DNA of 64,000 bases from Comamonas sp. 26 (lineage in GTDB: Bacteria > Pseudomonadota > Gammaproteobacteria > Burkholderiales > Burkholderiaceae_C). The notes under the pieces are model-generated. The model had not been told where the DNA came from, made no database searches, and saw only the letters and a list, made by a program, of their open reading frames with translations. The DNA lies in the NCBI RefSeq assembly GCF_002754475.1, contig NZ_PEFL01000001.1:2418001-2482000 (forward strand), written 5' to 3'. Each line of letters starts with the position of its first letter. The stretch's first letter is position 1. Positions 1-8,487 of this stretch are shown piece by piece. The translations under genes were made by a program, and so were the position numbers.

Positions 1-144
1 CAGACTACGGCCTTGCAGCTTCCAACGTTGCAGGTCCGCCAGACTTTGGCCGCGCGCAGGCATCCACTGGGGGCCTGCGATTTGCTGCCAGTTCTGCCAC
101 AACGTGGCATCCTGAGTCAGCAACAAAACAGGCAATGTATTCAT
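1..144 (-). CDS. N-terminus of a probable response-regulator-like protein (partial)
   Basis: The first 48 codons of a minus-strand gene run off the left edge. The peptide begins MNTLPVLLLTQDATLWQNWQ, a short beta-strand then an acidic turn, as at the start of a receiver (REC) domain. The start codon is at 142-144 with an AGAGG ribosome site just upstream. It follows the membrane fusion protein gene by about 35 bases in the same direction, so it is probably the last gene of the secretion operon. LuxR-type response regulators next to Lap-type exporters are known; that identity is inference, since the phosphoacceptor and helix-turn-helix regions lie outside the window. Confidence 0.5.
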   Translation of the reverse strand, partial: MNTLPVLLLTQDATLWQNWQQIAGPQWMPARGQSLADLQRWKLQGRSL

Positions 145-179
145 GCCTCTCCCTATGATTTGTTGACGATCCATGAGAT

Positions 180-1610
180 CTAGCGCTCTATCAATGCATT
201 GGACTTAGCGCGCAAAATAGGCTTGAGCAAGTACTGCATCAGCGTGCGCTTGCCTGTGAGGATGTGCACCTCGGCCTGCATGCCCGGAATGATGGGGCGA
301 GAGTTATCGCCCACGTGCGCCTTCTCAGTGCGCACCTTGACGACATAGAAGGAATTACCCTTCTCATCCGTCACGGTGTTGGCACCAATCTGCTCCAGCT
401 TGCCTTGCAAACCGCCGTAAATTGCAAAGTCGTATGCGGTGAACTTCACTTGAGCTTCTTGACCAAAGTGCAGAAAGCCGATGTCGCGTGGGTTGACCTG
501 CACTTCCATCAGCAAGGTGTCATCCAACGGAACGATGTCAAGGATGTCTTTGCCAGGTTGCACTACGCCGCCTACGGTATTAGCCATCAAGGTATTGACG
601 GTGCCGCGCACGGGAGAACGCACTTCGGCCAGCTTGACGCGGTCCTCCAGCGCGACCTTGCCCTGTTCCAGCGTCCCCAGCTTGGCCTGAGCTTCAGACA
701 GCTCGGCGCGGGACTGGTTGCGCATATTCAGCTCGGACTCCTGAATTTTGCGTTCCGCTTCTTGAATTGCTGCCTGAATGCGCCCCACCTGTGCGCCAGC
801 GGCGCGGGCTTCTCCGCAAAAACGTGCCACATCGCGTTGCAGCCTGAGCAGATCGACCTCAGACACCGCACCACTCTTGAGCAAGGGGCGGGTGACAGAC
901 AGCTCTTCAGAAGTCAGGCTGCAGCTTGACGATGCCTGATCACGGTTGGCCTGCGTTTCACGCAGCTCTTGCTGGCGTTGGCGCAGCTGGTCACGTGCAA
1001 TATTGACGTTGGTATTGAGCTCCTGCGAGCGGCTCTCCCACATGCGCCGCTCCATCTCAACAAGTTGAGGGGCAGCCGCCTGAACATCCTCTGGCGCCTT
1101 GAAAGCCTCACCCGATGCCAGTGCCTGCAGGCGCGCTGCCTTGGCTTTCAGCGCCAGCAGCTCGGCCTTGTTTTCACCTAGGGACGAGCCGTAGCGCGTC
1201 GGGTCGATACGCAGAATGACCTGCCCTTTTTCGACATGTTCGCCGGGATGGACCAGAATTTCTTTGACGATGCCGCCATCCAGACTCTGAACCACCTGCA
1301 CCTGGCGCGAAGGCACGACTTTGCCCTGCCCTCGCACCACTTCATCGATATAACCAAGGCTGGCCCAAATCAACAGCACCAGCACCGTTGCCAGCGACAC
1401 CCAGATCAGCAGACGCGAGCCGCGCGCCTGCTGCTGGCCTGCCGCCCACTGGGCGTCGGCCTTCATGTCATCTGGCTGGTGCGCGCCCACCGCATCATTG
1501 CCATCAAGCAACCAGCTCTGCCCTCTATCCATCAGCGCCTTCAGGCGTGAAGACTTTTGATCTGACGAGCTGGCCGATGGATCCTGCTTCATTGCTTCGG
1601 ACTCGCTCAT
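180..1610 (-). CDS. Type I secretion membrane fusion protein, HlyD family (LapC-like)
   Basis: This is the periplasmic adaptor joining the inner-membrane ABC exporter to the TolC-type channel. The 476-residue protein has a cytoplasmic N-terminus, one membrane helix at about residues 66-86, a biotinyl-lipoyl-like half (VVQSLDGGIVKEILVHPGEH), a long coiled-coil hairpin at about 150-320 rich in Q, E and A, and a closing lipoyl/beta-barrel half (VRSPVRGTV). Length and order fit HlyD/LapC. Its ATG overlaps the stop of the ABC exporter gene by four bases (ATGA), implying translational coupling. The substrate is probably a large RTX or LapA-type adhesin, but no adhesin gene is in the window. Confidence 0.9.
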   Translation of the reverse strand: MSESEAMKQDPSASSSDQKSSRLKALMDRGQSWLLDGNDAVGAHQPDDMKADAQWAAGQQQARGSRLLIWVSLATVLVLLIWASLGYIDEVVRGQGKVVPSRQVQVVQSLDGGIVKEILVHPGEHVEKGQVILRIDPTRYGSSLGENKAELLALKAKAARLQALASGEAFKAPEDVQAAAPQLVEMERRMWESRSQELNTNVNIARDQLRQRQQELRETQANRDQASSSCSLTSEELSVTRPLLKSGAVSEVDLLRLQRDVARFCGEARAAGAQVGRIQAAIQEAERKIQESELNMRNQSRAELSEAQAKLGTLEQGKVALEDRVKLAEVRSPVRGTVNTLMANTVGGVVQPGKDILDIVPLDDTLLMEVQVNPRDIGFLHFGQEAQVKFTAYDFAIYGGLQGKLEQIGANTVTDEKGNSFYVVKVRTEKAHVGDNSRPIIPGMQAEVHILTGKRTLMQYLLKPILRAKSNALIER

Positions 1611-3892
1611 GCTCGCGCTCCTGCGCCGCCAATGCGGCCTTGCTTAAGCGCCTCGATCACATGATCCTTGGCGCCGTCGGCGACGATTTTTCCGTTATCA
1701 ATCACGATGAGTCGGTCCACCAGCGTCAGCAACGCCGTTCTATGCGTGACCAGTACCACCGTCTTACCGGCCGATGCCTCTTGCAAACGGCGCTTTAGCT
1801 GTGCTTCGCTCTGGTTGTCCAAGTTGCTGCTGGGCTCATCAAGCAGCAGCATGGCCGGGTCATTGATCAAGGCACGAGCCATGGCGATGGACTGACGTTG
1901 ACCACCAGACAGCGACTCGCCGCGTTCGCCCACCAGCATGTCGTAGCCCTTGGGATTACTGGCCACAAATTCATCCACCCCGGCAACGCGGGCGGCACGC
2001 AACATATCCGCCTCACCCGCGAACGGAGCTCCTACCAGCAGGTTTTGCTTGAGGCTGCCATAGAACAGCATCGGGTCTTGCGGCACATGGCCAATGGCGC
2101 GGCGCAGATCCACCGGGTCAATCTGGCGCGCATCCACGCCATCAATCAGCACAGCACCTTCCGTAGGTTGATACAGGCCCAGCACCAGCTTTTCCAGCGT
2201 TGTCTTGCCAGAGCCAATACGGCCAATAATGCCAACGCGCTCGCCGGGCTGCACTGCAAAGCTCACGCCAGAGAGACTGCTCTGCTCACTGCCAGGGTAG
2301 CTAAAGCTGACATTGCGAAACTCGATGGCACCACGCAGATCAGGCCGCGAGACAAACTCGCGGTCGGCCTCGTGCTCCACTGGCATCTTCATATAGTTGT
2401 CGATGGAGCTGAGCGAGGTGCGGGCATTGTGGTACTGCATCATCAGCCCCGCCACCTGGCCAAACGGCGCAAGGCAGCGCCCCGCAATCATGGATGCCGC
2501 AATGATGCCGCCCATGGAAATCGCCGCATCTTGCACCTGATAGACGCCAATGACGACCACCGCCACCGTCACCAGTTGCTGCAAGGTCTGCACAAAGTTC
2601 ACCGTGCCCGAGGAAATGAACTTGATCTTGCCGCCCATATAGGCGATGTACTGCGTGGAGCTTTCCCACAAGCGCTGCACACCGCTTTGGGCATTGAGCG
2701 TTTTTACCGCTTCAAGGTTGGTGAGCGACTCCACCAGCAAGGCATTGCGCTGCGATGAGGCTTGAAAGGTCTTGAGCGTCAGCGCCTCCATACGCGCCTG
2801 CGCCCAGAAAGACACCAGCAAGATGGCGGCAATAGCAACCACTGGTGGAATCAGCATCCACGGCGATACCCAGGCGATTGCTACCAAAAACAGGAGCACG
2901 AAGGGCAAGTCCACCAAGGTCGTGAGGCTTGCCGAAGCAATAAAGTCGCGCACCGACTCAAACGAGCGCAGATTGGCCGCAAACGAGCCCACGGATGCGG
3001 GTCGGCTCTCCATGCGCAAGTCCAGCACGCGCTCCATGATCTGTGCCGACAGCTTCACATCGACCCGCTTGCTGGCAGCATCCACCACATAGGCACGCGC
3101 CGTCGTCAGCACAAAGTTGAAGATCAGCACCAGTGAAATGCCAATCGCCAGCACCCATAAGGTCTCTACCGCGTTGTTAGGCACTACGCGGTCATACACA
3201 TTCATGCTGAACAAGGGCATGGCCAGCGCAAAGATATTGATGAGCACGGCAGCCAGAAGCGCATCGCGGTACAGGCGGCGGTTTTCCAGCACAACGGCCC
3301 AGAACCAATGACTGCTGCGCGGCTCCACTCCTTTTTGCACAGAACGCTGCTCAAACCGGTACTGTGGGCGCACAAAGCACATCAGCCCCGCATAGTCTTG
3401 CCGCAAAGCTTGCGCATCGACCTCCACCGGGCTGTCAGATTCGGGGTATTGCAGCAAAAATCGCTCGTTATCCAGACTCTTGAGCAAGAGGCAGGCACGA
3501 TTGCCGTTGAGCAGCAAAATAGCCGGCAGCAGCCCTGCGGGCACATCTGCCAAGCCACGCTCAACAATCCGCGTGGTGAATTGTGCCCGCGCCGCAGCAC
3601 GGGCCAGCAGCGACGGGGTCAAGCGCTGGTTCACCAGCGGCAAACCATTGCTCAACGCCTGTGCGGTATAGGGCTTGCCATGCAACTGCGTCAGTTGCAC
3701 CAAACAATCCAGCAAAGGGTCGGCATGGGTTTCATGCGCAGGAATGCGCCAGCCAGCTGCCTGAGAAAAAGCAGCCCCTGAGGATTCAGGCGAAGCCGCC
3801 TGTCGCTGCGCATCATGAGCTTTCTGAGTCGCTTCTTCCGTGACATGCCCCGGCGCCAGCGAGGGTACGAAGTCTGTTTTAGACATATTCAA
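1607..3892 (-). CDS. Type I secretion ABC transporter, permease/ATPase (LapB-like)
   Basis: This inner-membrane exporter powers type I secretion. The 761 residues comprise a variable N-terminus, a C39-peptidase-like domain (about 55-180), a six-helix transmembrane domain (about 205-480) and a C-terminal ATPase. The ATPase shows Walker A (GRIGSGKTT), the Q-loop, the signature LSGGQRQS, Walker B (AMLLLDEPSSNLD) and the switch histidine (VTHR). A cysteine (C63) sits near where C39 proteases carry the nucleophile, but the surrounding motif is poor, so the domain is more likely a non-cleaving C39-like docking domain as in LapB/HlyB. Six bases separate it from the upstream small gene. M1 or M3 could be the start. 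Confidence 0.92.
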   Translation of the reverse strand: MNMSKTDFVPSLAPGHVTEEATQKAHDAQRQAASPESSGAAFSQAAGWRIPAHETHADPLLDCLVQLTQLHGKPYTAQALSNGLPLVNQRLTPSLLARAAARAQFTTRIVERGLADVPAGLLPAILLLNGNRACLLLKSLDNERFLLQYPESDSPVEVDAQALRQDYAGLMCFVRPQYRFEQRSVQKGVEPRSSHWFWAVVLENRRLYRDALLAAVLINIFALAMPLFSMNVYDRVVPNNAVETLWVLAIGISLVLIFNFVLTTARAYVVDAASKRVDVKLSAQIMERVLDLRMESRPASVGSFAANLRSFESVRDFIASASLTTLVDLPFVLLFLVAIAWVSPWMLIPPVVAIAAILLVSFWAQARMEALTLKTFQASSQRNALLVESLTNLEAVKTLNAQSGVQRLWESSTQYIAYMGGKIKFISSGTVNFVQTLQQLVTVAVVVIGVYQVQDAAISMGGIIAASMIAGRCLAPFGQVAGLMMQYHNARTSLSSIDNYMKMPVEHEADREFVSRPDLRGAIEFRNVSFSYPGSEQSSLSGVSFAVQPGERVGIIGRIGSGKTTLEKLVLGLYQPTEGAVLIDGVDARQIDPVDLRRAIGHVPQDPMLFYGSLKQNLLVGAPFAGEADMLRAARVAGVDEFVASNPKGYDMLVGERGESLSGGQRQSIAMARALINDPAMLLLDEPSSNLDNQSEAQLKRRLQEASAGKTVVLVTHRTALLTLVDRLIVIDNGKIVADGAKDHVIEALKQGRIGGAGARA

Positions 3893-3898
3893 CTCAAC

Positions 3899-4147
3899 CT
3901 ATAAAAGCTCTTCACCGTCATCAATCAAGTCCAGCGAATTGCGCAAACGCTGACGCGCACGCTTTCGCTGGCTCAACTTCTCCAGCGCCTGCGGGGGGAG
4001 ATCCGTCAGGCGCAGGGTTCCATTGCTCAGCAAGGCGTCGATCAAATCCTCCAGCACACGGATGAAATCCGCATCCAGAGCCGAAAGCTCTTGCCGGGAA
4101 GACTGCCCTGAGGGCGGTAAATCGCTTTTATCCATCTTGTCCATCAA
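3899..4147 (-). CDS. Small acidic/basic protein within the type I secretion operon
   Basis: An 82-residue protein without signal peptide or membrane helix lies between the TolC-type gene and the ABC exporter. It has an acidic middle (ADFIRVLEDLIDALL), a basic stretch (SQRKRARQRLR) and an acidic end (DDGEELL), and is predicted mostly helical. Tight packing (6 bases to the exporter, 35 from the TolC gene) and shared strand argue that it is translated. I do not recognise the family; small helical proteins of similar composition occur beside LapB-type genes, so a role in secretion or its regulation is inference. The start could be M1 or M2. Confidence 0.65.
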   Translation of the reverse strand: MMDKMDKSDLPPSGQSSRQELSALDADFIRVLEDLIDALLSNGTLRLTDLPPQALEKLSQRKRARQRLRNSLDLIDDGEELL

Positions 4148-4182
4148 CTTTTACAGGGGTGCACAAAGCACCCCATTTTTGA

Positions 4183-5670
4183 CTAGCGGCCAGAGGTTCC
4201 AGCAGCGTTATTGGCGGCCACAGGCGCCAGGTTGGTCGTATCAGGCACCGAGGATTTGCAGCTGCGCAGCAGGTCGTCGGGCAAAGTCAACGCCTGCTGC
4301 TCTTCAGGTCGGCTGTCGCTGTGCGGCTGCGCAAGACCCAGCACCGGCAAAATCTGGCTGGACAGGGTCAGCCACTGGTACTCCACCTTCTTCAGATCGT
4401 ACTGCGCGTTGACCATGGCACGCTGCGCATCAAACAACTCGTTTTCGGTATTGAGCACATCCAGCAACGAACGCTGACCGATCTTGAACTGCTGCTGATA
4501 CGCCACGCGCACCTTGGAAGTGGAGAGCACATGCTCCTGCAAGAAAGGCATTTGCTGACGCAGGCGAGCCATGTTGTTCCAGCTGATGGACAGCTCTTGC
4601 TGCAGATTGCGGCAGGTGTAGTCACGTACATCCTGCGCGGCATAGCCTTGAGCAATGGTCTGGCGCAAGCGCGCCTCATCCGCGCCACCGCGATAGAGGT
4701 TGTAGGTAAGCATCAGCTGCACGCGCGAGCTCTGCACATCCCAGTAAGCGGGCGAATTTTGATCACGATCGCGGCCTGTTGATGCCAGCAGTTCCAGCTT
4801 TGGGCTATGTGCGCCCTTGGCAGATTTCTGGCCCGCTTCTGCAGCCTGCACCAGCGCCTGCTTGGACAGCAGCAAAGGACTTGCGCGCAGCGAGTCTCCA
4901 AAATCCTTGGCAGCACCAGAAACAGGCAGCTTGCCAGTCACATCAGGTACAGGGTCTAGCGTTGCGGCAGGGTACTCCCCTACCACACGGCGATAGCGCT
5001 GCATGACATCGTTGAGGTTGTTGCTCTCTGTCATCAGATTGCTCTGAGCCAGAGACAAACGGCCACTGGCCTGCTCCATATCCACACCGCGGCCCACGCC
5101 AGACTGCTGGCGCTCACGCAATTGACTCAGTGTTGTCTGGTGCGTGCCAAAGTTCTCACGCGCCAGCTTTTCCATCTCGCGGTAACGCTGCACATCCAGA
5201 TAGGCCGCTACGGCATCGTTGGCCAGGCTCTCTGTCGTTGCGCGCAGGTCATAGAACTTAGCCAGCTTCTCAAAACCCAATTGGCGAATGTTGCTGCTGG
5301 TGGTGAAGCCATCAAAAATCAGCTGACGCAACTGCAAATTCCAGCCAGGACGGCTCCAGTCCTGCGATGGCGAGTCTTTGATATGACTGCGCCACTCCTT
5401 GCCAATCCAGCCCTGAGCCGTCACCTGCGGACGCCAGCCACCCCGCGCTACGTTTTGCCCCTCCATCGAGGAGTTGAAGTCCTGAAACCGTGCCTGTATC
5501 TCTGGATGAGTCATCAGCACTTTTTCTACCACATTCTGCACCCCTGCCCCCTGCTCACTCGCCTGCTGGGCATTCATTCCCGTTTGAGCTTGAGTTTGAG
5601 CCATACCTCCCGCAGCCCAAGACCCAAGTCCCAAAGATGCCAGGACTTGCACGATTTGGCGAATTTTCAT
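4183..5670 (-). CDS. TolC-family outer membrane protein of a type I secretion system (LapE-like)
   Basis: This is the outer-membrane channel component. I start it at the internal ATG at 5670, because it gives a 495-residue protein with a clean signal peptide (MKIRQIVQVLASLGLGSWAA, cleavage near GGMAQ); the longer reading has 20 unrelated residues in front. Two repeats of the TolC fold are visible: alpha-helical stretches ending in motifs such as GVGRGVDMEQASGRLSLAQ in the first and KIGQRSLLDVLNTENELF in the second. The C-terminus is rich in A, N and G. It is the first gene of the minus-strand operon, so the promoter should lie in 5671-5900. Confidence 0.9.
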   Translation of the reverse strand: MKIRQIVQVLASLGLGSWAAGGMAQTQAQTGMNAQQASEQGAGVQNVVEKVLMTHPEIQARFQDFNSSMEGQNVARGGWRPQVTAQGWIGKEWRSHIKDSPSQDWSRPGWNLQLRQLIFDGFTTSSNIRQLGFEKLAKFYDLRATTESLANDAVAAYLDVQRYREMEKLARENFGTHQTTLSQLRERQQSGVGRGVDMEQASGRLSLAQSNLMTESNNLNDVMQRYRRVVGEYPAATLDPVPDVTGKLPVSGAAKDFGDSLRASPLLLSKQALVQAAEAGQKSAKGAHSPKLELLASTGRDRDQNSPAYWDVQSSRVQLMLTYNLYRGGADEARLRQTIAQGYAAQDVRDYTCRNLQQELSISWNNMARLRQQMPFLQEHVLSTSKVRVAYQQQFKIGQRSLLDVLNTENELFDAQRAMVNAQYDLKKVEYQWLTLSSQILPVLGLAQPHSDSRPEEQQALTLPDDLLRSCKSSVPDTTNLAPVAANNAAGTSGR

Positions 5671-6784
5671 TTTTACATCCCAATAATTGACTTCCAGCAG
5701 GCAACGCCAAGCACTTCCTGCCACATACATGGCAAGTTACGCGCCTGATAACCACCAGGTCGCTCCAACTGGAAACTGTTTTTGATAGCAGACTCAGACC
5801 TCAAGCCATGAGTATGGCAATACTTTTCGGTCCCAAAGTCAAAACAGGAATCGCATGATTCCGTAAGTCACAGCCACACCTGACTCCACTACTCAACGTA
5901 GGCCGCTATGGAATAGATGCAGCACAAGAGCGGTAGCAGCAGCAGTCAGCGCCAGAAATGCACACAAACGACAAGGCAGCCTAGGCTGTCCTCGCTTGCA
6001 GCAATCAAACAGGCCGTGAAGCAACAGGGTTAGATACAGCTCATTTGGAGATTTTCCTTTCCAAAGGCAAGGCGGAGCCGCCGGTTTCCGGCCGGTGTTC
6101 TTTACGCTTAACCTTGCATATGAAGTCCCATGTTGATTACCGGATTTCATTACACGGTTAAACAACAGGTTTCAGTTGCAATTTATCACAATCATTTCAA
6201 AAAACTGTTTCAAAAAATGTCAACCATTTTCACAGGGCATTAGCAGGAAACATGTGTTTGACTACATTGAAGGGCTCTACAACCTGTCACGTCGCCGCAG
6301 TCATCTGGGCGATTCAGTCCCGAGGCGTTTGAACGCGACCGGACATGAGGCTGGGATTTGCCAACTGCAGCAGAGGCAGTCCATCTGACGGAAGTTCTGA
6401 CGCACCACGCCTGAAATGGCATGTGGATTCAACTGATCAATGCAGCACAATGACTTCAAAGGCAGCTTCTGGCTAAACGCATACGGTCACACTGGTGGCG
6501 CGGCCAGCCTTAATCGGCACAGGTCAAACGACGCACGTGAACGTTGAGGCGTGTGGAAAAGCTATTAGCCTTAACGGATGGGCATACCCAAGACAGGTTT
6601 CAGTAAACGCAAGTGGTAAGGGCTCCGAGCAAAATTTGCGAATTTATTCCTGAGGTTCTCAAGCTACTAGGCAAAATTAGGGCAATTTTTATGAATTTTC
6701 TGTTTGCAATATGCGAGGTAAGCGCTGTAAGGTAGCGTGAACTAAAGGGCCAGTTTTCCAATTTATTCTGACCATACACACCTC
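5671..6784. other. Gene-poor stretch between the secretion operon and the DsrE-like gene
   Basis: No convincing gene is seen in about 1.1 kb apart from a transposase relic at 6242-6334. The left part must hold the promoter of the minus-strand secretion operon. Open frames here, such as one at 5893-6165 on the minus strand, have no ribosome site and no recognisable domain. Confidence 0.6.
6242..6334 (+). pseudogene. Relic of an IS3-family transposase (OrfB C-terminus)
   Basis: The plus-strand reading gives SRKHVFDYIEGLYNLSRR, then RSHLGDSVPRRLN. This matches the end of the IS3-family DDE transposase, where a pattern of the kind A-x-V-F-x-Y-I-E-x-x-Y-N-x-x-R-x-H-S-x-L-G-x-x-S-P precedes the C-terminus. 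About 30 residues are preserved and no catalytic DDE block remains. It marks an old insertion in the gap. Identification rests on this one motif. Confidence 0.6.
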
Positions 6785-7198
6785 ATGAAGCATCAACTTC
6801 TCGCCCTGAGCTTTGCGCTGTGCACCGCCATCGCGGCGGCGCAGGACATCAAGGTGGTCTACCATGTCAACACTGATGTGGAAACAGCCGCAGCCATCCT
6901 CAACAACATCAGCAATGAACTCAATGCCTCGCCCACCGACAAAATCGTGGTGGTCACGCATGGGCCGGGCGTAGACTTTTTGCTCAACAACGCCAAAGAC
7001 AGCAAGGGCCGGGAATTCAGCGGTCAGGTCAGCGCTCTGGCTGGGCGCGGCGTGGAATTCAAAGTCTGCAACAACACACTGCAGACGCGAAAAATCGACG
7101 CATCCAATCTGTTGATGGAAACCTCGATCGTTCCCTCAGGCGTTGCCGAAGTCGCGCGCCTGCAGGCCAAGGAAGGCTTTGTCTACCTCAAGCCCTGA
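6785..7198 (+). CDS. Periplasmic DsrE/DsrF-like family protein
   Basis: A 137-residue protein with a signal peptide (MKHQLLALSFALCTAIAAAQ) followed by a DsrE-like alpha/beta fold: VVYHVNTD as first strand, VVVTHGPGVDFLL as second, and a cysteine in VEFKVCNNTL where DsrE proteins carry the sulfur-accepting residue. Such proteins take part in sulfur relay or sulfide/thiosulfate metabolism; the exported subfamily is poorly characterised. It is followed by a strong terminator and then, converging on the other strand, by an ArsR-type regulator with redox-type cysteines, which is consistent with a sulfur-related role. That link is inference. Confidence 0.75.
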   Translation: MKHQLLALSFALCTAIAAAQDIKVVYHVNTDVETAAAILNNISNELNASPTDKIVVVTHGPGVDFLLNNAKDSKGREFSGQVSALAGRGVEFKVCNNTLQTRKIDASNLLMETSIVPSGVAEVARLQAKEGFVYLKP

Positions 7199-7212
7199 GC
7201 GACACGCCCATG

Positions 7213-7245
7213 AAAAAAGGCGCTCTTGAGCGCCTTTGCTTTTTG
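7213..7245 (+). terminator. Intrinsic terminator after the DsrE-like gene
   Basis: An inverted repeat (GGCGCTC and GAGCGCC, 7219-7234) is preceded by six A and followed by TTTGCTTTTTG. It can stop transcription from both sides and sits between two convergent genes. Confidence 0.85.
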
Positions 7246-7254
7246 TTTCAGCCG

Positions 7255-7563
7255 TCAATTCTGCTCAATCGCGATCTGCACGCAGATGGTTCGGCACATG
7301 TGCACGACCTTCTCGTTGGCAATGAAGTAATAGATGCTGACCCCTTCACGCCTGCGGCCCAGAATGCCGGACTGGTACAGCGTGTTGAGATGCTGTGACA
7401 TGTTGGGCTGGGTAGTGTCGATAGCGACCAGCAGTTCTGACACATTTTTCTCGCCATTGCACAGCGCGCTGATGATCTTTAGTCGCATGGGCGCTGCCAT
7501 GGCCTTGAACAATTCAGCGGCGCTCTCGAAAACGCGGTCATCCTCAATCTCTGACGATTCCAT
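7255..7563 (-). CDS. ArsR/SmtB-family winged-helix repressor with candidate redox cysteines
   Basis: A 102-residue ArsR-type regulator. The winged helix is clear: LFKAMAAPMRLKIISALC, the recognition helix TTQPNMSQHLNTLYQSGIL and the wing RRREGVSIYYFI. Cysteines occur at C35 (end of helix 2/3, as in BigR/SqrR-type persulfide sensors) and at C90 and C94 near the C-terminus. The metal-binding ELCVCDL motif of ArsR is absent. It therefore may sense sulfide, persulfide or oxidants rather than arsenic; this is inference from cysteine placement and the adjacent DsrE-like gene. The upstream region carries two perfect palindromes that could be its operators. Confidence 0.8.
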   Translation of the reverse strand: MESSEIEDDRVFESAAELFKAMAAPMRLKIISALCNGEKNVSELLVAIDTTQPNMSQHLNTLYQSGILGRRREGVSIYYFIANEKVVHMCRTICVQIAIEQN

Positions 7564-7682
7564 GGAACACTCCTGAGCACGCTAGGCGCATGTAGCCTCC
7601 AACCCGGGGCTGTGTGCGCTCATGCCATGGCTGCAGTTTATCGGATGGCTGTGTTTCATTGCGTTCCTGGGCACTTCTTATG

Positions 7683-7735
7683 CCGTAGAACTACGGGCGG
7701 CGCATCCTATAAAAAGAGCAGGTAACGCGCGTTAC
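7683..7735. promoter_or_regulatory. Two palindromes upstream of the ArsR-type gene
   Basis: CCGTAG-AA-CTACGG (7683-7696) and GTAACGCGCGTTAC (7722-7735) are perfect dyads 120-170 bases upstream of the ArsR-type start. Dimeric repressors bind such sites, but which protein binds here is unknown. Confidence 0.4.
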
Positions 7736-7768
7736 AGCTGAATTTTTGAGAGTTTTCTTTCTCAAGCC

Positions 7769-7801
7769 CATTTAAATCGAGCGCAAGCAGCTATCAAAAA
7801 T
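7769..7801 (+). repeat. Dispersed intergenic repeat, copy 1 (partial)
   Basis: The sequence ending GCGCAAGCAGCTATCAAAA matches the core shared with copies near 24.4, 36.2 and 42.0 kb. It ends exactly at the stop of the NUDIX gene. Confidence 0.6.
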
Positions 7802-8401
7802 TCAAACTGCTTTCCAGTCCAGCGCCCACGCACCGCTTTGCACGTTCTGCAGCCACAGGCAGCAGCTCAGGGTTTTGGCGTCTGTCACTTGCCCAGTGCG
7901 CACGTCGCCGATCAACTCGGCAGGCGTCATGCTGCAAACGTCAAGAAATTCGTCGGCATCCAATTGGCGCTCACCCGCCGTCAGGCCTCGGGCAAAGAAG
8001 ACATGGATGACTTCGGTGGAGTAACCAATCGCCAGATGCATGGGACCGGCATAAGCCCATTCGCGGGCGGTGTAGCCGGTTTCTTCCAGCAGCTCGCGCT
8101 GGGCGCAGAACAGGGGCTGCTCGCCCGCGTCTAGCTTGCCTGCGGGGAACTCCGTCATCACCAGGCCCACAGGATAGCGAAATTGCCGCTCCAGCAACAC
8201 ACTGCCGTCATCAAGCAGGCCAATCACCACTACGGCACCGGGGTGCACCACATACTCGCGCGTGGCCTCGCCGCCATGGGGCAGGCGCACGGTGTCGAGC
8301 TTTACCTGCAGAAAGCTGCCCTGATGCACAACCTCGCTCTTGATGGGATGCTCAATCAGATGCTCTTCTTTAAGGTGCGCTTCTTTGTCTTGCTGTGTCA
8401 T
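7802..8401 (-). CDS. NUDIX hydrolase, ADP-ribose/nucleoside diphosphate sugar pyrophosphatase type
   Basis: A 199-residue hydrolase that should cleave a nucleoside diphosphate linked to another moiety, ADP-ribose being the usual substrate of this subgroup. The NUDIX box is intact: G at the start of GKLDAGEQPLFCAQ followed by RELLEETGY, with both catalytic glutamates. The start at 8401 (MTQQDKEAHL) is preferred over the upstream ATG at 8470, which would add 23 unrelated residues. The ribosome site is weak. It is divergent from the metallo-beta-lactamase gene, with 86 bases between. Confidence 0.85.
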   Translation of the reverse strand: MTQQDKEAHLKEEHLIEHPIKSEVVHQGSFLQVKLDTVRLPHGGEATREYVVHPGAVVVIGLLDDGSVLLERQFRYPVGLVMTEFPAGKLDAGEQPLFCAQRELLEETGYTAREWAYAGPMHLAIGYSTEVIHVFFARGLTAGERQLDADEFLDVCSMTPAELIGDVRTGQVTDAKTLSCCLWLQNVQSGAWALDWKAV

Positions 8402-8487
8402 TTCATGCCCGCGCTGTGGTGACAGCGTAAAAATAATCCAGGCCCTAATCTTCGCAGAAGCCTGCTTCACTTTTTGCCAGCCACATC

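Noticed and set aside
264..929. 221-codon plus-strand frame
   Set aside because: Lies entirely within the membrane fusion protein gene on the other strand; no ribosome site or family.
5893..6165. 90-residue minus-strand frame in the gene-poor stretch
   Set aside because: No ribosome site; composition looks random apart from a chance hydrophobic end.
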